Shown here: positions 44,804 through 52,240 of the stretch, piece by piece | How positions within the stretch are numbered: the first letter of the stretch is position 1 | Layout: each line of letters starts with the position of its first letter | Source: CAWBQO01 sp963790965 | GTDB taxonomy: Bacteria; Bacteroidota; Rhodothermia; Rhodothermales; DASSAV01 | DNA length: 64,000 nucleotides | Reading direction: 5' to 3' | Assembly: GCA_963790965.1 (NCBI GenBank) | Contig: CAWBQO010000006.1 | Coordinates: forward strand, 1,172,572-1,236,571 | Position numbers and translations under genes: made by a program | The notes under the pieces: model-generated | The model's database searches: none | The model's input: only the letters and a program-made list of their open reading frames with translations | Told to the model about the DNA's origin: nothing

Positions 44804-45850
44804 ATGGAAGTAGTATCCGTACCCGCATTCCAGTTAGAGAACGGCCAGACCATTCAGGACGCCCCCGTTGCCTATAAAACATGGGGTGCGCTGAACGAGG
44901 CGCGGGATAACGTCATCCTCGTCTGCCACGCGCTGACCGGCGACGTGAATGCAGACCGGTGGTGGGGCGCGCTCATCGGCCCGGGTGCGCCGTTCGACAC
45001 GAATCGCTATTTCGTGATCTGCCTGAACGTCATTGGTTCGCCCTACGGCACGCTTTCGCCGCTTACCATCAATCCGGAGACCGGCCGCGCTTATGGTGCC
45101 GACTTCCCCGATGTGACGATTCGGGACACTGTCGCCCTTCACAAAGCGGCGCTGGACCTTCTCGGTATTCGCGGCATTGCTCTTGCAGCAGGTGGGTCCA
45201 TGGGGGCCATGCAAGTGCTGGAATGGGCGTTCTTCGGCTCTTACGTCCGCGCCATCGCCGCCTTTGCGGTAGGCGCGCGCCACTCCGCGTGGTGCATTGG
45301 GTGGAGCGAAGCGCAGCGGCAGGCCATCTACGCCGATCCGGGATGGATGGGCGGCCGGTATGAAGGCACGCCGGGGCCGGTTGGCGGCCTCGCGGCGGCC
45401 CGCATGATGGCGATGGTTTCGTATCGAAGCCGCGCCTCCTTTGCGTCGCGCTTTGGGCGAGATCGTATGGGCGGCGCAGAAGTCCCCTTTGCCGTCGAAA
45501 GCTACCTGCGCTATCAGGGAGAAAAGCTGGTCAATCGCTTCGACGCAAACTGTTATGTCAACCTCACCCGTCAGATGGACACCCACGACGTCTCGCGAGG
45601 GCGGCACCCGGATGCGCTGCGATCATGCCTGCAGCCGGCGCTTGTCGTCGGCATCGACTCGGATGTCCTTTACCCGCTCATCGAGCAGCGGGAACTCGCC
45701 GACGCTTTGCCGAACGGCGAGTTGCACGTTTTGCGTTCCGTTCACGGGCACGACGCCTTTCTCATTGAACTTGAAGATATCGAAGCGATTCTGCGTCCAT
45801 GGTTGGAGTTAAACTTGGTACCCTCTTACCACGCCGTAGCCGCCGCATAA
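44804..45850 (+). CDS. metX: Homoserine O-acetyltransferase
   Basis: A 348-residue alpha/beta hydrolase-fold enzyme activating homoserine with acetyl-CoA. ATG 44804 is used because the family N-terminus follows the intercistronic hairpin. Catalytic triad: Ser in AAGGSMGAMQVLEW, Asp in VGIDSDVLYP and His in SVHGHDAFLIE. CHALTGDVNADRWW and VICLNVIGSPYGTLSP are further hallmarks. Coupled to metY under the same riboswitch. The acyl donor (acetyl or succinyl) cannot be settled by eye. Confidence 0.93.
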   Translation: MEVVSVPAFQLENGQTIQDAPVAYKTWGALNEARDNVILVCHALTGDVNADRWWGALIGPGAPFDTNRYFVICLNVIGSPYGTLSPLTINPETGRAYGADFPDVTIRDTVALHKAALDLLGIRGIALAAGGSMGAMQVLEWAFFGSYVRAIAAFAVGARHSAWCIGWSEAQRQAIYADPGWMGGRYEGTPGPVGGLAAARMMAMVSYRSRASFASRFGRDRMGGAEVPFAVESYLRYQGEKLVNRFDANCYVNLTRQMDTHDVSRGRHPDALRSCLQPALVVGIDSDVLYPLIEQRELADALPNGELHVLRSVHGHDAFLIELEDIEAILRPWLELNLVPSYHAVAAA

Positions 45851-45873
45851 CGCGGTCGCGGCCTGTTAAGGTG

Positions 45874-46785
45874 ATGAAATTCGGCGGCACCTCCGTAGGG
45901 TCGCCCGAGCGCGTGCAGCGGCTGATAGAGATCGTCCTGGAAGCCTCTGCCACGCACACGCCTGTCGTGGTCGTGTCCGCCGCATCGGGCGTGACCGACC
46001 GGCTCGTGTCCGCATGGGACGACGGCAAGGCGCAGCCGGGAGCCGCAGACGCGCTGCGTCGGAAGCTTCTGGATCGCTACTTGACGCTCGCGAAGGCGCT
46101 CATCACGCCCTCCGCCCTTCGTGATTACCGACTTTCCATGGTCCGGCAGCTGTCCGGTCTCGAACGCATCCTGGCCGGCCGGGCACGGGAGGACGGTGCC
46201 TGCCGGGACGAACTGCTCGCGCTCGGCGAACGGCTCTCGGTTCCTCTCATCGCCGCAGCGCTCCGGGAGGCGGGCGTTCAGACGGAACCCGTCGACGCTG
46301 CATCGCTCATTTGTACCGACGCTACGCACGGCGACGCGGCCGTCGATCTTGCACGTACGGAACGGCAGATCCGGCGGCAGTTCCGAAAATTGGACAGCGG
46401 CGTCGTCGCGGTTGTGCCGGGTTTCATCGGCTCCGGTCCGGATGGCCGCGTAACCACGCTTGGCCGGGGCGGCAGCGACTATTCCGCCGCGCTTTTGGCC
46501 GCTGCTCTTCGCGCGGAAAAGCTCGAACGCTGGACGGACGTGGACGGCATCTATACCGAGGATCCCCGGAAGAACCAGAATGCGAAAAGGCTTGCCTGCA
46601 TCGTCCTCGAAGAAGCGTGGTCCTGGAACCAGGCCGGCCGCCTCGGGATGCACCGCAAGGCGCTCGATCCGCTCGTGGTTGCCGGCATTCCCGTTCACGT
46701 CCGGTCAACGGGCGAGCCGGACCATCCAGGCACGCTCATCCTTCCCGCCGAGCACGAACTGGCCCGCCGCGCCGTGAACGAATAA
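45874..46785 (+). CDS. lysC: Aspartokinase catalytic domain without ACT domains
   Basis: A ~303-residue kinase that would phosphorylate aspartate at the head of the Met/Thr/Lys pathway. VMKFGGTSVG opens the domain (GTG 45871 or ATG 45874), and TLGRGGSDYSAALLAAAL with WTDVDGIYTEDPR completes the active site. The protein ends soon after TLILPAEHE, so the C-terminal ACT regulatory domains of typical LysC are missing. Control may therefore rest on the upstream SAM riboswitch rather than allostery (inferred). It begins 24 bases after metX. Confidence 0.85.
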   Translation: MKFGGTSVGSPERVQRLIEIVLEASATHTPVVVVSAASGVTDRLVSAWDDGKAQPGAADALRRKLLDRYLTLAKALITPSALRDYRLSMVRQLSGLERILAGRAREDGACRDELLALGERLSVPLIAAALREAGVQTEPVDAASLICTDATHGDAAVDLARTERQIRRQFRKLDSGVVAVVPGFIGSGPDGRVTTLGRGGSDYSAALLAAALRAEKLERWTDVDGIYTEDPRKNQNAKRLACIVLEEAWSWNQAGRLGMHRKALDPLVVAGIPVHVRSTGEPDHPGTLILPAEHELARRAVNE

Positions 46786-46856
46786 TCGCTCCCCGCCCTC
46801 ACGACTCCATGACCTCCGCCGCGACTATCGCTGGGTGGTTTTCCTATACAGAAGCT

Positions 46857-47933
46857 ATGACTCCACAGTACAAAGTTGGCATTCTCGGCGCGACCGGGGC
46901 CGTCGGCCAGAAGTTCATTGAAGTGCTCGATGGGCATCCCTGGTTCACCGTGACGGCGCTCGCCGCCTCCGAACGCTCGGCGGGCAAGAAGTACAAGTAT
47001 GCCGTGAACTGGATCGGTTCGACGCCCATCCCCGCCAACATCGCAGAGATGGTTGTGGTCGAAGCGCGGCCGGACCTTGACTGCGACTTTGTCTTCTCCG
47101 GTCTGGACGCGAACGTTGCCGGCGACATAGAGGGCGCATTCGCAGAGGCGGGGTATCCGGTCATCTCCAACGCCCGCAACTTCCGCATGGAGAAGAGCGT
47201 GCCGCTGCTCATCCCGGAGGTCAACCCGGACCACACCGCGCTCGTCGAGCGGCAGACGTGGGGAAGCGGCGGTTACATCGTCACGAACCCGAACTGCTCG
47301 ACGGTGGGCCTTGTTTGCGCCCTTCGTCCGCTCGAAGACGCCTTTGGCCTCGATGCCGTGCAAGTGACGACGATGCAGGCCGTCTCGGGGGCGGGCTACC
47401 CCGGCGTGCCTTCGCTCGACATCATGGGCAACGTCGTCCCCTTCATCGGGGGCGAAGAGGACAAGATGGCGGTCGAGCCGCTCAAGCTCCTCGGCCGCCT
47501 CGACGGCGACGGCGTCGCCTTTGCAGATTTTCCTATTAGCGCGCAGTGTAACCGCGTGCCGGTGCTGGAAGGGCATCTCGAATGTATTTCCGTGAGGCTC
47601 AAGAACAAGGCTACGCCGGAAGCCGTCCGGCAGGTCTTCGCCGACTTTCGCAGCCCAATCGACGACCTTGATCTGCCGGCGGCTCCGGAGCGCCTGCTGA
47701 ACGTCTTTGATGACGAGCGTTTTCCGCAGCCGCGTCGGCACGCAGAACTCGGACGCGGCATGACCGTCTCAGTGGGACGGGTGCGCGCGTGCGAGGTGCT
47801 GGACGTCAAGTTCGTCGTGCTCGTTCACAATACCATCCGCGGCGCGGCAGGGGGCGCAGTGCTCAATGCCGAGCTGCTTATTCGGCAGGGCCTTCTGAAA
47901 ACCCGCGAGGCCTTCGCCACGACCACGGCATAA
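46857..47933 (+). CDS. asd: Aspartate-semialdehyde dehydrogenase (archaeal/fungal type)
   Basis: A 358-residue enzyme reducing aspartyl phosphate to aspartate semialdehyde. YKVGILGATGAVGQKFIEVL is the NADP-binding start, and the catalytic Cys is in TNPNCSTVGLV. FTVTALAASERSAGKKY and the overall length fit the archaeal-type family rather than the E. coli type. ATG 46857 is preferred, though ATG 46809 in the same frame is possible. It follows aspartokinase, giving two consecutive steps in one operon. Confidence 0.93.
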   Translation: MTPQYKVGILGATGAVGQKFIEVLDGHPWFTVTALAASERSAGKKYKYAVNWIGSTPIPANIAEMVVVEARPDLDCDFVFSGLDANVAGDIEGAFAEAGYPVISNARNFRMEKSVPLLIPEVNPDHTALVERQTWGSGGYIVTNPNCSTVGLVCALRPLEDAFGLDAVQVTTMQAVSGAGYPGVPSLDIMGNVVPFIGGEEDKMAVEPLKLLGRLDGDGVAFADFPISAQCNRVPVLEGHLECISVRLKNKATPEAVRQVFADFRSPIDDLDLPAAPERLLNVFDDERFPQPRRHAELGRGMTVSVGRVRACEVLDVKFVVLVHNTIRGAAGGAVLNAELLIRQGLLKTREAFATTTA

Positions 47934-47938
47934 CGCCT

Positions 47939-48460
47939 ATGAACTTCACCGTGCGCCCGGCCGAGCGCCGCGACATCGACGCGCTTGCGTCGCTCTGGAA
48001 AGCATTCCTGGATGAGCAGGCGACGCTTGATCCCTGGTTCCGCCCGGCGGAGGACGTGCTGGAGCGCTGGCGCAACGACTTCCCGCTCCTCATTCGCCAC
48101 GAGCGCCGGAAGATGCTCGTCGCTGAAGAAGCGAATAAGCTCGTAGGGTTTGCGCTTGCCTCCCGGTGGGCGCCGCCTGCGCTCTACGAACTGGTGCCCG
48201 AGATCTTTATCGAAGAACTGTACGTCGCTCCCGATGCGCGGCGAAAGGGCGTGGGCGCGCGGTTGGTAGAGGAAGTGCGGGCGTGGGCCGAGTCGCTCGG
48301 CGCGCGCGCGTTGCGGCTCGGGGTGCTGAGCGAGAACGAAGCGGGACAGGCTTTCTGGAAACTCCAGGGCGGCCGCTCCTTCTCGCAGACCTATCTCGTA
48401 GACCTCCCCGCCACCACCGCACTGCCGAAAGAGGAAAAGAGAGGCAAGCTGGGGTTCTGA
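47939..48460 (+). CDS. GNAT family N-acetyltransferase
   Basis: A 173-residue acetyltransferase. TVRPAERRDIDALASLW starts the fold; IFIEELYVAPDARRKGVGAR is the acetyl-CoA binding motif A and NEAGQAFWKLQGG lies in motif B. ATG 47939 is 3 bases after the asd stop, suggesting it is the last gene of the methionine/aspartate operon. The acceptor is unknown. Confidence 0.88.
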   Translation: MNFTVRPAERRDIDALASLWKAFLDEQATLDPWFRPAEDVLERWRNDFPLLIRHERRKMLVAEEANKLVGFALASRWAPPALYELVPEIFIEELYVAPDARRKGVGARLVEEVRAWAESLGARALRLGVLSENEAGQAFWKLQGGRSFSQTYLVDLPATTALPKEEKRGKLGF

Positions 48461-48636
48461 CCGTTGTCAAAAGCCGGCAGGTTCGCGCCGAGGCGGGCTG
48501 CTGAATGCGGGTTGGCCGCCCGGAGCGCCGCCGCCCGTCTGGTGGTGTGCTCGTGAAGCTGAGGAGCAGGCGGGCATAGGACCGCTGCATCTGCACCTTG
48601 TTTATAGAAAAAAAGTTTCGATGCTTGCGCAAACAC

Positions 48637-48666
48637 TTGACAAAAGGGGTTAAGACCCGGTATATT
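48637..48666 (+). promoter_or_regulatory. Sigma-70-like promoter TTGACA-N18-TATATT
   Basis: A consensus -35 (48637-48642) and a good -10 (48661-48666; TATTAT is also present two bases on) stand in an otherwise gene-free stretch. Transcription would begin near 48673 and run through two stable hairpins. Confidence 0.75.
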
Positions 48667-48672
48667 ATAGGT

Positions 48673-48743
48673 CATATCCCCCCTGCCTCTTCGGGGGCAG
48701 GGCGCGAGGCCGGGTGGGTAACCGCTCGGCCTCTGCTATTTTT
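48673..48743 (+). ncRNA. Candidate small RNA or structured leader
   Basis: From the predicted start, hairpin 1 (48681-48702) has a 9-bp stem CCCTGCCTC/GGGGCAGGG capped by the extra-stable TTCG tetraloop. Hairpin 2 (48706-48733) has a 12-bp stem starting GAGGCCG/CGGCCTC and is capped by GTAA, a GNRA tetraloop. ATTTTTG follows, as in a terminator. It is either a ~70-nt RNA or a leader for the NYN gene 28 bases further on. Confidence 0.55.
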
Positions 48744-48770
48744 GTGGCCCATTGGGTGGATGTGGTGGGA

Positions 48771-49394
48771 ATGAAAACGTCCGTTTACGTTGACGGCTTT
48801 AATTTGTACTATGGAGCTCTAAAAGGTACGCCTTACAAATGGCTTGATCTTCGACGGCTTTGCTCGCTGATGCTGCCGCACAATGATGTGCAGGTCATCA
48901 AGTATTTTACCGCGAGAGTGAGTGCCCGTGCGGGCGATCCGGGGCAGCCTATGCGTCAGCAAACTTATCTGAGGGCATTAGGGACGCTGCCGAACCTGGA
49001 TATCGTATATGGGCATTTTCTCTCACATCCTTGTCGGATGCCACTTGCAAATCCCCCGGTGAAGGGATCTCGCTTCGTGGAAGTTTTGAAGACTGAGGAA
49101 AAGGGATCGGACGTGAATCTCGCTTCCCATCTCTTGCATGATGCACATCTCGGCCGCTTCGACGTGGCCGTGCTAATCACAAACTATTCCGATTTAGTTG
49201 AGCCAATTCGTTTAATCAGGAACGATCTTCACTTGCCGGTAGGAGTCCTAAACCCTCATCGGAAAGCCGCTCATGAAATTGCCAAGGAGGCGACTTTCAT
49301 TAAGGCCATTCGGGATGGTGTGTTGGCGAATAGCCAGTTCCTTGATGAGGTGGAAGATGAACGTGGAATCTTCAGCAGGCCGGAAGGATGGTGA
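48771..49394 (+). CDS. NYN domain protein (PIN-like RNase fold)
   Basis: A 207-residue protein; ATG 48771 gives MKTSVYVDGFNLYYGALKG, the characteristic NYN/LabA opening with its catalytic Asp. EEKGSDVNLASHLLHDA and DVAVLITNYSDLVEPIRL supply further acidic residues of the PIN-like active site. These enzymes are presumed metal-dependent ribonucleases. Lower GC than neighbouring genes hints at acquisition by transfer. A structured RNA lies immediately upstream. Confidence 0.85.
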   Translation: MKTSVYVDGFNLYYGALKGTPYKWLDLRRLCSLMLPHNDVQVIKYFTARVSARAGDPGQPMRQQTYLRALGTLPNLDIVYGHFLSHPCRMPLANPPVKGSRFVEVLKTEEKGSDVNLASHLLHDAHLGRFDVAVLITNYSDLVEPIRLIRNDLHLPVGVLNPHRKAAHEIAKEATFIKAIRDGVLANSQFLDEVEDERGIFSRPEGW

Positions 49395-49492
49395 AACACA
49401 GGCCGCCTTTGCGATCTCAATGCGCGTAAGTCTTTGGGGCGGCACGCCCTCTTAGAACATTCCGTGAGATTGCGGCGGGATGGCGCAACCAG

Positions 49493-49522
49493 TTGACAAG
49501 AAGGGCGTTGTGTTCGTATCAT
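49493..49522 (+). promoter_or_regulatory. Promoter of tRNA-Gly, TTGACA-N18-TATCAT
   Basis: The -35 TTGACA (49493-49498) and -10 TATCAT (49517-49522) are separated by 18 bases and end 19 bases before the tRNA. The same architecture and spacer length occur at 48637-48666. Confidence 0.75.
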
Positions 49523-49541
49523 ACGTGCCCGCGAGGGACAG

Positions 49542-49617
49542 GCGGAACTAGCTCAGTTGGTAGAGCGCAACCTTGCCAAGGTTGAGGTCGCGGGTTCGAG
49601 TCCCGTGTTCCGCTCCA
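49542..49617 (+). tRNA. tRNA-Gly (anticodon GCC)
   Basis: Full cloverleaf: acceptor GCGGAAC/GTTCCGC, D arm GCTC/GAGC, anticodon arm CAACC-TTGCCAA-GGTTG and T arm CGGG-TTCGAGT-CCCG region. The anticodon is GCC. The discriminator T and an encoded CCA complete the 76-nt gene. Confidence 0.97.
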
Positions 49618-49823
49618 CAAACCGCCCGGTCAGGCTTCACAAGCCCGGCCGGGCGTTCTTGCGTTCTTGCGTTCTGGCTGACGAAGCCGTTTGGCGGTGC
49701 CGCGTCGAAGCAGATGAGGTTGGGACCCTCGCAGAGCCGACCTCGCCCTTCAGGAACACGGAAAAAATCTCCCTCTTCAGCTGGTGCAGCTCAAGACCAG
49801 ACACCCTGTTGCAGCAGAGGCCA

Positions 49824-50289
49824 CTAATAAATAGCCAGCAATTCGCGGTTCTCGTTGAGAACCGCTATGCTACTATCATAAACAGGGAGGCCGCCTTGCG
49901 GATTGCTGTTCACTCGCACGTAGAAGTAGAACCTTCCAGCCTTGTAGTAGCTGTGGGTCCAGGAGGAGGTTGATGTGTTCTGCGGATAAGGAGAGAATAG
50001 GGTTGCAAGTCCTTCGCATAGACACCCATCCTCTGCGTCCGTCAGTGATCTGATGCTGTTACCGGTAAGATCCGGAAGACCCAGGATCGGTGCGCACCGC
50101 TGCCGTTAATGCGCTTGTCAAAAAGGATGTCAGGTGCAGTCGAGCGCTTGGCACGTCCGCTGGACATGCACCCGTGAGACAGCTCGGATCCTGAATCTGG
50201 CCGGCAGCGGTGGGAGCATAAACGGCAACGGCAATGAGGAGCGCAAATGAAGCGAGCAGCCTCGGTAGCGAAAGGATAGAAGCTTTCAT
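49824..50289 (-). pseudogene. Decayed member of the FYKAG small secreted protein family
   Basis: The start encodes an intact signal peptide (MKASILSLPRLLASFALLIA) followed by CLTGACPADV, but the frame stops early. The remaining coding potential lies in the other two frames: one contains APDILFDKRINGSGAH, the next ILGLPDLTGNSIRSLTDAED and then THSYYKAGRFYFYVRVN, ending LNENRELLAIY. These match the two intact paralogues at 50384-50887 and 51705-52202 in order, so at least two frameshifts have broken the gene. Confidence 0.8.
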
Positions 50290-50383
50290 GGTTTATTCCT
50301 GGTGTATATAGGACGTGATAAGGAGCAGGATGCATATTGACATGCCGAAGGCTACCTTGCCGCGCACCTCTACTGCCAGAACG

Positions 50384-50887
50384 CTACATGTCAATCCACC
50401 CTGCCAAAAAGTCGTATTCGGCACCTATAATCGTGAGCGAACCGCCCCCATATTCTATTGCTTCGGGGTCTGGATTCGCTTTCAGCCGAACGTCAAAATA
50501 GAACGAACCAGCCTTATAGAAGGAGTGGAGAAAATGAGCTTGCGGTCGGCCGCCGGCAGTAGAGCGCATTGCTTCGAGACGAGCACAGGCAGTGCTATCC
50601 GCATCGCGATACAAGATCCTTACATCGCTCGCACTAAGTCCGGTTGTCCCATTCCGCTGTCGTTCCTCAGCGAACCGCTCTTCGGTGAGATACGCAACCA
50701 CCCTGTCGCGCAGCCGAGCGTCGTCTGGAAGGCAAGCAGTCTGTGCGTACTGATCTTGCGAATCGTCAGGACGGGCTGCAGGCACTGCCTCCTGCGCGAG
50801 GGCTGGAATCGTGGGAGTCAAAAATACCCAAAGGGTGAAGATGTGGATGGCCACATGGATCCAGAAGGCTTGTGTTTGTAGTTTCAT
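50384..50887 (-). CDS. Small secreted protein, FYKAG family, copy 2
   Basis: A 167-residue protein with a signal peptide (AIHIFTLWVFLTPTIPALAQ). I do not recognise the family. Shared with its paralogues are a G-L-S-x-S-D-(I/V)-x-x-L stretch (TTGLSASDVRILYRD), a CARLE/CERF-like element, and the block SFYKAGSFYFDVRL followed by a short C-terminal beta-rich tail. There is no catalytic signature. It directly follows a JAMM-fold gene on the same strand, repeating the order seen at 51705-53481. Confidence 0.65.
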   Translation of the reverse strand: MKLQTQAFWIHVAIHIFTLWVFLTPTIPALAQEAVPAARPDDSQDQYAQTACLPDDARLRDRVVAYLTEERFAEERQRNGTTGLSASDVRILYRDADSTACARLEAMRSTAGGRPQAHFLHSFYKAGSFYFDVRLKANPDPEAIEYGGGSLTIIGAEYDFLAGWIDM

Positions 50888-50939
50888 GGATCTATCCGAG
50901 GTGTCGGTGATTGCTGTTACGAGTGTACGTGCAGGTGCC

Positions 50940-51653
50940 TTAGTAGCCGCATCGAGCGAAGCTCAGTGGTTTTCTGTTCCTGCTGACTGTGTCCCTTGAC
51001 GTGGTAAACCAATGAATCTTGGTGCTGGAAACCAAGAATGCCGGGCGAGCGACGTCAGATGCGGCAAAGTAGTCATTAGTACTCGGCCATGAGTGATACT
51101 TGTACTTCCCGATATCTTTGGTCGGATCGTGGTCTGCAGCTATAAGACACGCCGCGTCCTTAACGGCAGCCCCGCGGTCTGCTGGATGAGTGTGGATGAT
51201 AGCGACCGTTCCACGCGGCATGTGCCCTACTGTCGGTCCCCTCACCGAGCATGACGTATAGTGGATATCCTCCTGTACCTGCTCGAATGGCACTATTGAG
51301 TAGTGGCCGTCGCGGTATACGATCCAGCCTCCCTGCTCCTGACGTTCATCATTTGCAGCATTCGGCTTGCTGTTCTTCCAGAGACTCGCTAGAGCCTCTG
51401 CAAAGGCAGGGTCGTTGAGAATAGGGGCAACGTCCGGAAAGTCTTGCATGTCGAGGTTGCACGCGACAACAGAGTCCGGCGGCACGCAGGTCGTGCAGGG
51501 GCCTCCCCCTCCATCTCCACCGCGGCGCGGCGGATCCTGGGGCACGCCCGGCCCCGGCAGAGATGGGCCGGGATCCATCGGTGGCGGGTCTTCTGGCCAC
51601 TCCGGCTCCTTAGGGTCACGACTAATCACATGTTCTAACCTAAGTTTGCGCAC
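50940..51653 (-). CDS. JAMM/JAB-fold protein, copy 2, N-terminally truncated
   Basis: A ~237-residue frame starting at a GTG. It opens with a proline-rich linker (PEWPEDPPPMDPGPSLPGPG) and then a JAMM-like domain: RQEQGGWIVYRDGHYSI gives the upstream Glu, VAIIHTHPADRG the HxHP motif and WPSTNDYF the S-x2-D motif. Compared with copy 1, about 190 N-terminal residues including the signal peptide are missing, so export is doubtful and the gene may be a remnant. JAMM domains are zinc isopeptidases; DUF4329-type relatives occur in polymorphic toxins. Confidence 0.6.
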   Translation of the reverse strand: MRKLRLEHVISRDPKEPEWPEDPPPMDPGPSLPGPGVPQDPPRRGGDGGGGPCTTCVPPDSVVACNLDMQDFPDVAPILNDPAFAEALASLWKNSKPNAANDERQEQGGWIVYRDGHYSIVPFEQVQEDIHYTSCSVRGPTVGHMPRGTVAIIHTHPADRGAAVKDAACLIAADHDPTKDIGKYKYHSWPSTNDYFAASDVARPAFLVSSTKIHWFTTSRDTVSRNRKPLSFARCGY

Positions 51654-51704
51654 TCGGCACTGGAAATCAGTCCGGTCGTCCCGCCGCTTGGCATTATTTG
51701 GTTG

Positions 51705-52202
51705 CTAAAGGAGGTACATAACCAGCGGTTCTAAGTGGTTGTCCAAAATACGTACGCTTCCCGGCACGAGATCTATAATTTCCGGATCGATAGGCTCATT
51801 CCATTGAACAATGAAGTAGAACTCGCCCGCCTTGTAGAAGGTTTGGGTCCAGCGTAGACGCGCATTGTTCTTCGGTGCCGGATGGTTTATCCTGAACCGC
51901 TCGCATATACAAGCGTCTTCAGAGCCAGTGAGAACTTGTATATCTGATGTACTTAATCCGATCACTCCATATTTGGCAATGCGTCCTATCCATCGTTCAT
52001 TTGAAAGTACATTCTCGATTATTGATCGCGATTCTGAATTGTCCGGGTTACATTGAGTGGCGCTGCAAGTTGCGACTGGATCATCGTCAATAAAGGTATG
52101 CTGTTCGGGTTGAGCCTTGGCAATGGAGGCCCCCAATAGCCATACTACTAAGAGTGCGAATGTTGTAACCAGATCCGTTACATGGATGTTTGGCTTCTTC
52201 AT
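51705..52202 (-). CDS. Small secreted protein, FYKAG family, copy 1
   Basis: A 165-residue protein; ATG 52202 gives the signal peptide LVTTFALLVVWLLGASIAKA. The mature part contains ATCSATQCNP and CICERF cysteine pairs, GVIGLSTSDIQVLTGSED and TQTFYKAGEFYFIVQW, aligning with the copy at 50384-50887 and the pseudogene at 49824-50289. No known domain is recognised. It is 38 bases downstream of the JAMM lipoprotein gene and probably co-transcribed. Lower GC than surrounding housekeeping genes suggests transfer. Confidence 0.65.
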   Translation of the reverse strand: MKKPNIHVTDLVTTFALLVVWLLGASIAKAQPEQHTFIDDDPVATCSATQCNPDNSESRSIIENVLSNERWIGRIAKYGVIGLSTSDIQVLTGSEDACICERFRINHPAPKNNARLRWTQTFYKAGEFYFIVQWNEPIDPEIIDLVPGSVRILDNHLEPLVMYLL

Positions 52203-52240
52203 TGTGTCACCTATTTCAAGCAGAAGATTTTGAAGGGTGC

